Source: Paraburkholderia guartelaensis (lineage in GTDB: Bacteria; Pseudomonadota; Gammaproteobacteria; Burkholderiales; Burkholderiaceae). Taken from it: 64,000 bases of DNA. Positions 17,378-24,488 of this stretch are shown here, one piece after another. The notes under the pieces were generated by a model that was not told the origin of the DNA, made no database searches, and worked only from the letters and a program-made list of their open reading frames with translations. The translations under genes and the position numbers were made by a program. The stretch spans positions 62,001 to 126,000 of the forward strand of contig NZ_SMOD01000002.1 in NCBI RefSeq assembly GCF_004353905.1, written 5' to 3'. The stretch's first letter is position 1. Each line of letters begins with the position of its first letter.

Positions 17378-17687
17378 GGCCGCAAAGCGCCAGAGGTTGG
17401 CCGGCAACGCATAACGCCCTCCCGATTCGCAATTGAGCACGCGCCCGCAGCACGGATCGATGACGTCTCTCCGCCCGCCTGGCTTGCCTTCATTGAAGGC
17501 AAGCGTCGCCGGTGCGTACAGCGCCTCGGCTTCCATTTGCAGGAATGCACGCGAATCTCGCAGGATTCGACGCCATGGCGGTTGAATGCCGGTCAAGCCG
17601 TACCAGGACAGCGCTGGATTCGGCAGGAACCGATTACACGCGGGGCGCGGACGCATGCGCCGCGTCGGGGTGATTGAACTGAAGAAT
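17378..17687. other. intergenic region with a strong palindrome
   Basis: 310 bases between the Rieske gene and the start of the short regulator. The open frame of the regulator continues through it, but without domain character. It contains the 23-base palindrome listed next. Confidence 0.6.
17482..17504. promoter_or_regulatory. 23-bp palindrome, 11-bp arms
   Basis: GCTTGCCTTCA, one T, then TGAAGGCAAGC: perfect arms with a one-base centre. It lies 105 bases upstream of the short ATPase regulator and 184 bases after the Rieske gene. No T-run follows on either strand, so an operator is more likely than a terminator. Confidence 0.5.
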
Positions 17688-18011
17688 TTACGAGTCGCCA
17701 GATGCGACCAGGATGCGGCCGCCCACGATCCGCACCCGATGCGGGTTCAATTGCTGGCCGGTGGGATTGATCCCGCGGCCGCTATGTGCGCAAAACTCCC
17801 ATCGGTGATTCGGGCACACGATGACGCCATTGGCGAATTCGCCGTCGCTAAGCCGGCCACCCATGTGCGGGCACCGGTTTTCATACGCGCAAACCGTGCC
17901 ATCGATATTGATCATCAGCAGCGGCCCGAGCGCGGACTCCACCGCGACCATCTCGCCGATCCAGAGGTCGTCCGAGTCCATGACGTCGATCCAGGACAGG
18001 TCCTGCGCCAT
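17688..18011 (-). CDS. Rieske [2Fe-2S] ferredoxin, TmoC-like
   Basis: 107 residues, close to the ~112 of toluene-4-monooxygenase TmoC. The two cluster-binding motifs are intact: CPHMGG (Cys-x-His) near residue 47 and CPNH (Cys-x2-His) near residue 66. It should carry electrons to the diiron hydroxylase. Its ATG overlaps the TAA stop of the beta-subunit fusion by one base (TAATG), with GAGG five bases upstream, so translation is probably coupled to the fusion gene. No cognate reductase gene follows. Confidence 0.92.
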   Translation of the reverse strand: MAQDLSWIDVMDSDDLWIGEMVAVESALGPLLMINIDGTVCAYENRCPHMGGRLSDGEFANGVIVCPNHRWEFCAHSGRGINPTGQQLNPHRVRIVGGRILVASGDS

Positions 18012-20038
18012 TACGTCCTCGTTTCAGTCGTCTCCATCACATTGAGCGTCGGCTTGCCGCGAAACTGATTCGCGTACTGGCTCGGCGCCTCGCCAAAATA
18101 GCTCGTAAAAGCCTTCACGAAATGCGATGGACTCGCATAGCCCGTGCGAGCAGCGGCTTCGCTCACGCCCCAGCCCTCGCGAATCATCAACACGCGTGCG
18201 CGCTCGAGCCTTAATTGCTTGAGGAAGTGATACGGCGAGACACCGATGATTTCCTTGAACGAATGCGCGAGTGTTGACGTGCTCGCGCCGACCGCACGGG
18301 CGATATCGTCGATGGTGATCGACTTGTTGAATTCGGCCTGCATATAGCGAATCGCAGCGAACACCTTGCGCGACGTTTTCCCGTACAGCGCTGCGGTAAC
18401 GAGGCGCGGCGCCTGATCCTGACGCAGCAGCCGGAACACGATCTCACGCAGAAATAGCGGGCCGAGCAGGCGGCGTTCACTATCGTCGTCGAGCGACTTC
18501 AGAAAGCGGATGACCGCGTCACGCAGATCGCCGTCGAATTTCGACACGTAGGCTTCTTCTTCCTCGTCATCCGCGCCTGCCTGCGCTTCCAGCCCCGGCA
18601 GACTTTCGATCAGCACCTCGGCGACTGCCGCCGCCGGAATCTGCAGGATCATCGACAGAAACGGTTGCGCGGGAGAGCCTTCGAGAATCTCGGCCTGCAA
18701 GCGCGTCGCCCGATTGATCAAAAAATAGTTTGCGGGGTCGAAAAAGTATCTGCGTCCGTTGATCGTCACGCGTTTGCGTCCTTGCACGACGATACAAAAT
18801 GCGAGCGAGGCCGTTTGGTCCCAGTGCGGCGCCACCGGGCTTTCGAAGCGATAGAAAGTGAGTCCCGTCCATCGGCACGGATTGGCGCCAGGCGACACGG
18901 CGTATTTCTCGAACAGTGCGATCAGCGGGTCGCTGAGCAGGGGCGCCATATATTGCGGCGCGGCCTGCGGTTTCGCGGTGCTTTTCGCTGCAACAACGGT
19001 TTTCTCCACCTCTTCGGTAATGCCGGCCGCCTCGAGGGACGCCGCAATGGCATTGCGGGCCGCCTCGAGCGTCTTCAACTCTTCCTGCCCCGGCGACGAC
19101 ACGCTGGTGAGCAATGTCGCGAGGCCGCCGGCGGCATCCTCGGCGCGGGCGCGCCACTTTTTGACCCAACGCGCGAAACTGCCGACGTTATCCGGATTGC
19201 GCGCGATCGCAAAACGCGCAAGCGCGCAACTCCAGCGCGCGGCGCGAGCCGAGTCGCGGGCCAGGTTCGTGAGGAGCAGCCAGGTCAAGTCGTCGCGATT
19301 CTTGCGGGCAACGTTCGCGAGTTGCGCCAGCAGCACTTCATCGAGCGCCGGGCGCAACACGAGATTCACCGCGGTCAGGCACTCGGCCCAATCGTAGGTG
19401 ATCAGCGCGGTCTCCAGTGCCTTCCTCGCGGGCTGCCAGCCCAGATCTGCCTCCCAAATACGCCGCGCTTCGACCAGCACATGCACGTCGGGACGGGCGA
19501 GTTGCAACTGGCGCGTGCGGTACGCAATCAGCGAGCCGCGCCGCAACAGGTCGCCGGCCGCGAACGCCGCGCAATTCGTGATGTACGACGAAGGCGCGAT
19601 CGTGCCCAGATAGGCTTGCGTCATCTGCAGCCCGTGAACCGGATAACGGGTTGGTATGAGCACATGCGCCAGCGTGTCGATCCAGCGGGCCGAGATGTCA
19701 CTGTCATGCGCCGTGCGCTCGTATTGGTCGAGCACACCCTTCATGACGCTTTCCTGTTCATCCTGGGTCGTGACGTACTTGCGGTACGTCATTTCGTCCG
19801 GGTCGCGGAACTCGTTCCACTCCGCAACCTGCACCGGCGACTTGTCGCGATACGTCAAGTACCACATGTTGGCCGGCGTTGTTGGATTCAACTCGAAGGC
19901 GGCCGTACGGCGCTTGCGCAGCGTGTAATTCACTTCGTGCGTGACGATTTCATATTCGCTCGGCACGCGGCGAATCTCGCCGAATACGCTCCATGTGCGC
20001 AGCGGTTTCGCTTTCGCCTTCGAGGCGGAGTCGTCCAT
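18011..20038 (-). CDS. TmoE-like diiron hydroxylase beta subunit fused to an AraC-family regulator
   Basis: 675 residues in one uninterrupted frame. Residues ~10-345 match the beta subunit of toluene-4-monooxygenase (TmoE, ~327 residues): RTWS near the start, PSEYEIV, NMWYLTYRDKSP, DPDEMTYRKYV and DWAECLTAVNLV. A short Ala/Lys linker (~345-366) follows. An AraC-type N-terminal cupin region covers ~367-540 (ALFEKYAVSPG, VVQGRKRVTINGRRYFF). A double helix-turn-helix covers ~557-658 (ITIDDIARAVGASTSTLAHS, GVSEAAARTGYASPSHFVKA). An internal ATG at 18949 could start a free regulator but has no ribosome site, which favours the fused product. AAGGA lies eight bases before the ATG at 20038. I know of no described hydroxylase-subunit/AraC fusion. 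Confidence 0.9.
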   Translation of the reverse strand: MDDSASKAKAKPLRTWSVFGEIRRVPSEYEIVTHEVNYTLRKRRTAAFELNPTTPANMWYLTYRDKSPVQVAEWNEFRDPDEMTYRKYVTTQDEQESVMKGVLDQYERTAHDSDISARWIDTLAHVLIPTRYPVHGLQMTQAYLGTIAPSSYITNCAAFAAGDLLRRGSLIAYRTRQLQLARPDVHVLVEARRIWEADLGWQPARKALETALITYDWAECLTAVNLVLRPALDEVLLAQLANVARKNRDDLTWLLLTNLARDSARAARWSCALARFAIARNPDNVGSFARWVKKWRARAEDAAGGLATLLTSVSSPGQEELKTLEAARNAIAASLEAAGITEEVEKTVVAAKSTAKPQAAPQYMAPLLSDPLIALFEKYAVSPGANPCRWTGLTFYRFESPVAPHWDQTASLAFCIVVQGRKRVTINGRRYFFDPANYFLINRATRLQAEILEGSPAQPFLSMILQIPAAAVAEVLIESLPGLEAQAGADDEEEEAYVSKFDGDLRDAVIRFLKSLDDDSERRLLGPLFLREIVFRLLRQDQAPRLVTAALYGKTSRKVFAAIRYMQAEFNKSITIDDIARAVGASTSTLAHSFKEIIGVSPYHFLKQLRLERARVLMIREGWGVSEAAARTGYASPSHFVKAFTSYFGEAPSQYANQFRGKPTLNVMETTETRT

Positions 20039-20083
20039 TATCAGCGTCCTTATGTTCAGCGCCCTGGCGTTACACGTCTAGCA

Positions 20084-20371
20084 TCAGACCGTGTACTGCC
20101 ATGTCACCTCGTCCGACGTCGTCTCGATGCGCCCGGCAAACGAAGCGAGCATCTGCTCCAGTTCACGCATCTGGTAAGGCCTTCCGACCTGCCGCTCGAT
20201 CGAATCCCGGCTCACGCGAAGAAAACCTTCCGCCTGCACCCGTATGTACGCGCCGCGGTCGACCAGCTCGATTTCGCGACCCGGGTTGTCGTCCACGATG
20301 GCGCGCACCACGGCATCGACGTCATCGACCATGCGCAGCACGGGTCCCACGAGGTTTGCAGAGCGCGTCAT
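20084..20371 (-). CDS. TmoD/MmoB-like effector (coupling) protein
   Basis: 95 residues of the MmoB/DmpM family, a little shorter than TmoD (~103). The pattern NLVGPVLRMVDDVDAVVRAI and VQAEGFLRVSRDSIERQVGR is typical. These cofactor-less proteins bind the hydroxylase and tune diiron reactivity and coupling. GGAGCGGAAC precedes the ATG. It lies 12 bases after the gamma subunit and 45 before the beta fusion. Confidence 0.9.
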   Translation of the reverse strand: MTRSANLVGPVLRMVDDVDAVVRAIVDDNPGREIELVDRGAYIRVQAEGFLRVSRDSIERQVGRPYQMRELEQMLASFAGRIETTSDEVTWQYTV

Positions 20372-20383
20372 GTTCCGCTCCGC

Positions 20384-20674
20384 TCATTCCGCGTAACGTA
20401 CAGTCAGGCATTGCAGCGCATCGATACCGGCACCCGAAACCGTCTCGCTCATCGGCAATGCGACGCCGTTGAAATAGACGACCATCGGCGCTTCTCTTCG
20501 CGGGACACGGATACCGACCGACTGTGCGGCGACCTTCTCAGCGACCTCCGCGATCGTGTCCGTATCCCGCACGAAAACGAGCTGGGTGACGATGTCGCCG
20601 ATGAACAGCGCGTTGATCGCAAGGGTGGTGGGCTGCGCATCGCTGGTTGCGCTGCTTGTGCGGGTTGCGTTCAT
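20384..20674 (-). CDS. TmoB-like hydroxylase gamma subunit
   Basis: 96 residues of the TmoB type, a ubiquitin-like small subunit. It has ALFIGDIVTQLVFVRDTDTI in the first strand-helix unit and a basic PRREAP loop before the last strands. It completes the (alpha-beta-gamma)2 hydroxylase. The ATG is one base away from the alpha-subunit stop codon, so translation is coupled. An alternative start 21 codons upstream lies inside the alpha gene. Confidence 0.88.
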   Translation of the reverse strand: MNATRTSSATSDAQPTTLAINALFIGDIVTQLVFVRDTDTIAEVAEKVAAQSVGIRVPRREAPMVVYFNGVALPMSETVSGAGIDALQCLTVRYAE

Positions 20675-20675
20675 A

Positions 20676-22181
20676 TCAAGCCTGCTCCGCGGTTTTAGCA
20701 TCACGATACGAGTGCGCCCACGCGTAATTCTTTGCATCCTTCCCCATCACCTCGGGCGTGAGGCCCATGTAATCGAGAACGCCTGTGAGCGTTTGCGGCT
20801 GCACTTCTCCACCCAGAAGCCGTTCGACCACGGTCTTCTGGTGAATGGTGTCCTTGTCTTCCCACCAGATCTGCCGGCACGGTTTCGAGCAGAAGTGATA
20901 GGTGTAGCCATTGTGTTCGAGGGGATAGCTGCGCACCGGATACCGGTCGTTATTGGGCGCGCCCGCGGTCCCGATAGGCAGGTGACAGCAGTTGCATAGC
21001 CAGGGAAGCGTTTTCGGCAGCGTTTTCTCTTCCTGCCCGCTATTGATGTTCGCAATGATCGTGTCCCAGCCAGGGCCGAATTCCTTTTCCCAGCGCGGGT
21101 ACTTTTCCCGCAGCCATGCCCGCTCGTCTTCACTCACGCCGCCCTGCGGCTTCCACCAGACTGTGGGACGCCAGAACCAGATTCCCATCTGGAGCGAGTG
21201 GTGCCATATGTCGAGTCCGTCGATGAATTCCTGCCAGAACCAGGGCCGCTTCAGACCGTATTCCTGCAAGGTGCGCTGATACTGATTGACGACCCACTCT
21301 TCCATGAACTCTTTGTATGAGAGTTTCCGGTGCTCGAGCGGTGTGTAGTAATCCATGCAAATTCCGCTGATCACCGCGAAAAGGCGCGCGCTGATCCAGA
21401 ACGTCTTGTCGATCAGCCACTGCGCCCGTTTCGGATCGTGCCGCATCAGTATTTCTATCGTCGGATGGCCCTGTTGCGCGTGGCGCGCCTCGTCCGTCTG
21501 CACGGACGAAATCATGTTTGCAAAATTAATGTCGGCGGAACTGAGCGCATCTGCCGCCAGACCGATGAACTGAACGTTGGTAAATGCCGTTTCGAACGTG
21601 AACGGCAATTGAATGGCGATATCCACCGCACTCGGATTCACCATCATGCCGTCGAATGCCGCGCGCCCCGCTACGGCCACCCATTCGTCCGTGTGATACG
21701 CCTTGAGCGCCCAGTCGTATTGCTGGTCGCGGCTGATGAATTCGTGGGCGAACAGCAAGTCGAGCTGAGCATGACGAATTTCATCGAGCGCACCGAACAT
21801 CGCCATCTGCCGCCACGCAGGAGCCAAACCAAAGCGCGCCATACGCAATTCCGCGAGCACGGCCAGGTATTCGATCAGCGAGACCGCGCCGTAGTGAATC
21901 TTCGAAACCGACTTCCAGCCCTCGTCGAGTTGCTCGAAGATCGATGAGCGCCGCAATGCCGACTTCACGGCATAGGCCGAAGCTTCTTTCTCACGCTGCG
22001 TCGCAACGTACTCCGGATAGGTGATCTTGTACGGTTCGTCCCACTGCTTCCAGGCGTCGACCGGCACCTTTCCGGTGCCGGACAGCCATTCGGGGAAAAC
22101 AGCATCCTGGTCGACGTACGAGAGCGTCCATTCGACATCGCGATAAACGTCGTACCAATCTTCACGCCTGAGTGAAGTCAT
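20676..22181 (-). CDS. TmoA-like diiron hydroxylase alpha subunit
   Basis: 501 residues, almost exactly the length of toluene-4-monooxygenase TmoA (500). All six diiron ligands align by position: Glu104, Glu134, His137, Glu197, Glu231 and His234. Thr201, Phe176 and Ala107 of the active site are kept. Position 103, Gly in TmoA, is Ile here, and 141 is Asp rather than Gln, so the substrate pocket should differ. The C terminus carries the YHS-type cysteine domain (CNCCHLPIG, FCSKPC). It oxygenates an unknown, probably aromatic or alkene, substrate with O2. The ATG at 22181 has GGAG six bases upstream. Confidence 0.93.
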   Translation of the reverse strand: MTSLRREDWYDVYRDVEWTLSYVDQDAVFPEWLSGTGKVPVDAWKQWDEPYKITYPEYVATQREKEASAYAVKSALRRSSIFEQLDEGWKSVSKIHYGAVSLIEYLAVLAELRMARFGLAPAWRQMAMFGALDEIRHAQLDLLFAHEFISRDQQYDWALKAYHTDEWVAVAGRAAFDGMMVNPSAVDIAIQLPFTFETAFTNVQFIGLAADALSSADINFANMISSVQTDEARHAQQGHPTIEILMRHDPKRAQWLIDKTFWISARLFAVISGICMDYYTPLEHRKLSYKEFMEEWVVNQYQRTLQEYGLKRPWFWQEFIDGLDIWHHSLQMGIWFWRPTVWWKPQGGVSEDERAWLREKYPRWEKEFGPGWDTIIANINSGQEEKTLPKTLPWLCNCCHLPIGTAGAPNNDRYPVRSYPLEHNGYTYHFCSKPCRQIWWEDKDTIHQKTVVERLLGGEVQPQTLTGVLDYMGLTPEVMGKDAKNYAWAHSYRDAKTAEQA

Positions 22182-22230
22182 CAATATCTCCTGCGCCGTT
22201 GCCCCCGAAACTGCTTGCCGGGAGCATTAG

Positions 22231-22713
22231 TCAGTCACATTCGAGCCGTCCGAGTTGTCGATACCAGTCAGCGGTGTCCCAATAGGCGACGATGTCGTCG
22301 ATCAGACCTTCGCGATTGACGTGGAAGAGAAAGAGATGCACCAGATCGTAGTGCTTGCCGCTATTCGCAAGCGTACCGAACGCTTTGGCCTGGGTCCCGG
22401 AGATCGTGACCTCAACCGCGACGTTGCCCTCGTCGTCGTTGCCAATCCATTGCACGTCGTTGGTCAGGTCGGGAAAGGCGTCGATCAACGACGACCACCA
22501 TGTTTTGCCGATTCCACGCACCTTGCCGTCGCCACGCACCACACGTTGCTTGCGCATGACCTCGGCCGGCACATAGCGAAAATTCGCGTTGTCCACACAC
22601 GCGTCGACCATCCCTTCGACGTCCTGGCGGCGATACGCTTCGAAAAAACGGAGCACCGCGCGGTTAGCGCGCTCGCCGGTGGTGATCGCACGGCCTTCCG
22701 GGACTTCAAGCAT
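22231..22713 (-). CDS. SnoaL-like (NTF2-fold) protein 1
   Basis: 160 residues of the NTF2/SnoaL fold (VLRFFEAYRRQDVEGMVDAC, WWSSLIDAFPDLTNDVQW, AYWDTADWYRQLG). Such proteins are ester cyclases, isomerases, hydratases or binding proteins. In a diiron monooxygenase operon one may process or bind the oxygenated product; this is inference. AAGGAG precedes the ATG. It is 37 bases downstream of the second SnoaL-like gene, which it resembles, and 49 bases before the alpha subunit. Confidence 0.82.
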   Translation of the reverse strand: MLEVPEGRAITTGERANRAVLRFFEAYRRQDVEGMVDACVDNANFRYVPAEVMRKQRVVRGDGKVRGIGKTWWSSLIDAFPDLTNDVQWIGNDDEGNVAVEVTISGTQAKAFGTLANSGKHYDLVHLFLFHVNREGLIDDIVAYWDTADWYRQLGRLECD

Positions 22714-22750
22714 CGATGTCTCCTTGTCTGATTCGACAACGCGCCATGAC

Positions 22751-23191
22751 TCAGAATGACGTGGTGATCGTTACGCGGTCCAGGCGCCGTACGGCCAGTC
22801 GCCGGTATAGCTGGTTTTGGCACCAGAATAGCTTGACCGCCTCGATGCGATCGCTACGCGTATGCAGCAGCCACGCTTCGTCGAGATCGATATGTTTTTC
22901 CTGATTGATCACGCCGAGAAATTCTCCCGCCTGCGTGCCATCGAATGTCGTCTCCACGGCCACGACATCTTCATGCGTTGCGAACATGCGCCGCGTGCTC
23001 AACGTCAAGTCCGGAAATGCGGAAAACCAGTTCTCGAAGAATCTGCGCCCTTCAGCGTGAATGGGGCCTTCCAGCTCAAGTGGAACGATGTGAATGGAGC
23101 AATGCGGAGAGCAGGATATGAGCGCACCGTCGACATCATGTCGGGCAAGACTGCCAATGAATGCATGGGCGACTTCGAGGGCGATGTTCAT
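22751..23191 (-). CDS. SnoaL-like (NTF2-fold) protein 2
   Basis: 146 residues, same fold as the next gene (EVAHAFIGSLARHDVDGALI, FENWFSAFPDLTLSTRRM, LFWCQNQLYRRL). The two look like diverged duplicates and may form a hetero-pair. Its ATG overlaps the stop of the DJ-1/PfpI gene by four bases, and GGGAG lies six bases upstream, so it is translationally coupled. The substrate is unknown. Confidence 0.82.
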   Translation of the reverse strand: MNIALEVAHAFIGSLARHDVDGALISCSPHCSIHIVPLELEGPIHAEGRRFFENWFSAFPDLTLSTRRMFATHEDVVAVETTFDGTQAGEFLGVINQEKHIDLDEAWLLHTRSDRIEAVKLFWCQNQLYRRLAVRRLDRVTITTSF

Positions 23192-24222
23192 GCCGCACTC
23201 CCTTGCAGGACACCGAGTTTGCGCAACACTGCTTCCGCACAGGCTTCATCGGACATCTGGTTCTGCGCCGTCAGCAAATGGCGGTCAACGACCACATGAG
23301 ATACCCACGGGGGCGCTTCGTCATAAACGACGCCCCGATTCTTCAACTCGCTTTCAAGAAACCACGGAGGCCGTTGCAGTCCGACAATCGCCTGGTCTTC
23401 TTCCTCATTGCTGAATGCCGCCACCCGATATCCGTCGAAAAGCCACCCGCCATCGGGTCCGTTGCCAACCGAAAGCAAAGCGGCGGGTCCATGGCAGAGC
23501 AGCGCGATCAGGCGCCGCCTGGAATGTGCGAGGCGCAGCACGCGTTCGACATCGCGGTTGTCCGGCAGATCGACGATCGCGCCGTGTCCGCCAGGAATGA
23601 ATACCGCGTCGAACGAAAGAATCTCCTCGTCCGACAAGCTGCCGAGATCGTACGGGGCGTTCAGCGCGCGATCGTTTGCCAGCGAATGCGCGCAGGTTTG
23701 CGCGAGACGTTCGCTATCGTGCTTCACCGAATCGGCCAGAACTTGCGCCCGCGCAGGCGGTACGATCGCGCTGATTTTCGGCCGCGAGGCGAGCGCTTCG
23801 AGAAAGCCGATATCGTGTTTCCAGCTTTCCTTTGCCGCCGCTTCTACGTTGGCGCGTGCCAACCCGTGTTCGATATTCGCAAACGTCAACGCCTCATAGA
23901 CGCGCCGCGATGCAATCAAGTCGAGTTCCGTAAAGTGATGCAGCGTAAAGCGAATCCCTTCCGGATCGTCGGCGAACGATCTTACGATTGCTGCGAGAAA
24001 GTCCCTGTCCGTGTCAGGATAGTGAAAGCGGGGCTCCAGGCTAAAGGGGTCTGCAATTCCGGGCCGCCCGTCCACCGTGTGGATTCGCACGTCCACACCG
24101 GCAGCGCGAAAACGCCTTAGCGGTGTATAGACTTCATCGGCCCAGTAGCCCGTAGGCAACGAGTCGCCGCCGTCTAGCGGAAGCTCGCGTGCGCTGGAAA
24201 CGATCATCAGGATGCGCCGCAT
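23188..24222 (-). CDS. DJ-1/PfpI (Hsp31-like) family protein
   Basis: 344 residues, longer than the ~230 of simple DJ-1/PfpI proteins because of an insertion at about 60-190. The nucleophilic elbow is ALLCHGPAAL with Cys243-His244, and the upstream motif is FIPGGHGAIVDLP. Family members are glyoxalase III/deglycases, chaperones or hydratases (isocyanide hydratase). As the first gene of the diiron monooxygenase operon it may detoxify an aldehyde product; this is inference. AGGAGG lies six bases before the ATG at 24222. Confidence 0.85.
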   Translation of the reverse strand: MRRILMIVSSARELPLDGGDSLPTGYWADEVYTPLRRFRAAGVDVRIHTVDGRPGIADPFSLEPRFHYPDTDRDFLAAIVRSFADDPEGIRFTLHHFTELDLIASRRVYEALTFANIEHGLARANVEAAAKESWKHDIGFLEALASRPKISAIVPPARAQVLADSVKHDSERLAQTCAHSLANDRALNAPYDLGSLSDEEILSFDAVFIPGGHGAIVDLPDNRDVERVLRLAHSRRRLIALLCHGPAALLSVGNGPDGGWLFDGYRVAAFSNEEEDQAIVGLQRPPWFLESELKNRGVVYDEAPPWVSHVVVDRHLLTAQNQMSDEACAEAVLRKLGVLQGSAA

Positions 24223-24488
24223 ATTGGGCCTCCTCCTCGACTGATTTATAGTCTGCGAGGAAATATCCTGCAATGCGGCTGCGCCAACCGCCCATTCCTG
24301 CAACGCGAGGGCCACGGAACCGCGCGGCGGGGCTGTTCGAAACGTATGAAAAATCGAAACTTGCGAACACGGCCTTCGCCGGTCGATAGAATGACGCTCG
24401 CAAAGGGAGTTGATCGAGGAATTGCAAACACGGGCATCTGCGCGAGCGGTTTCCGGTGGCGATTCCGATGCCACTTCGGGGCTCAATC

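Noticed and set aside
17377..17688. Palindrome at 17482 as terminator of the oxygenase operon
   Set aside because: No T-run follows on the minus strand and it is 184 bases after the last stop codon.
18949..18951. Possible internal start giving a free AraC regulator from the fusion gene
   Set aside because: An ATG is present in frame but the preceding bases have no ribosome-binding site, so I do not annotate a separate gene.
18665..20698. 677-codon open frame on the plus strand
   Set aside because: Antisense to the TmoE-AraC fusion and TmoD; no domain pattern, Arg/His-rich shadow.
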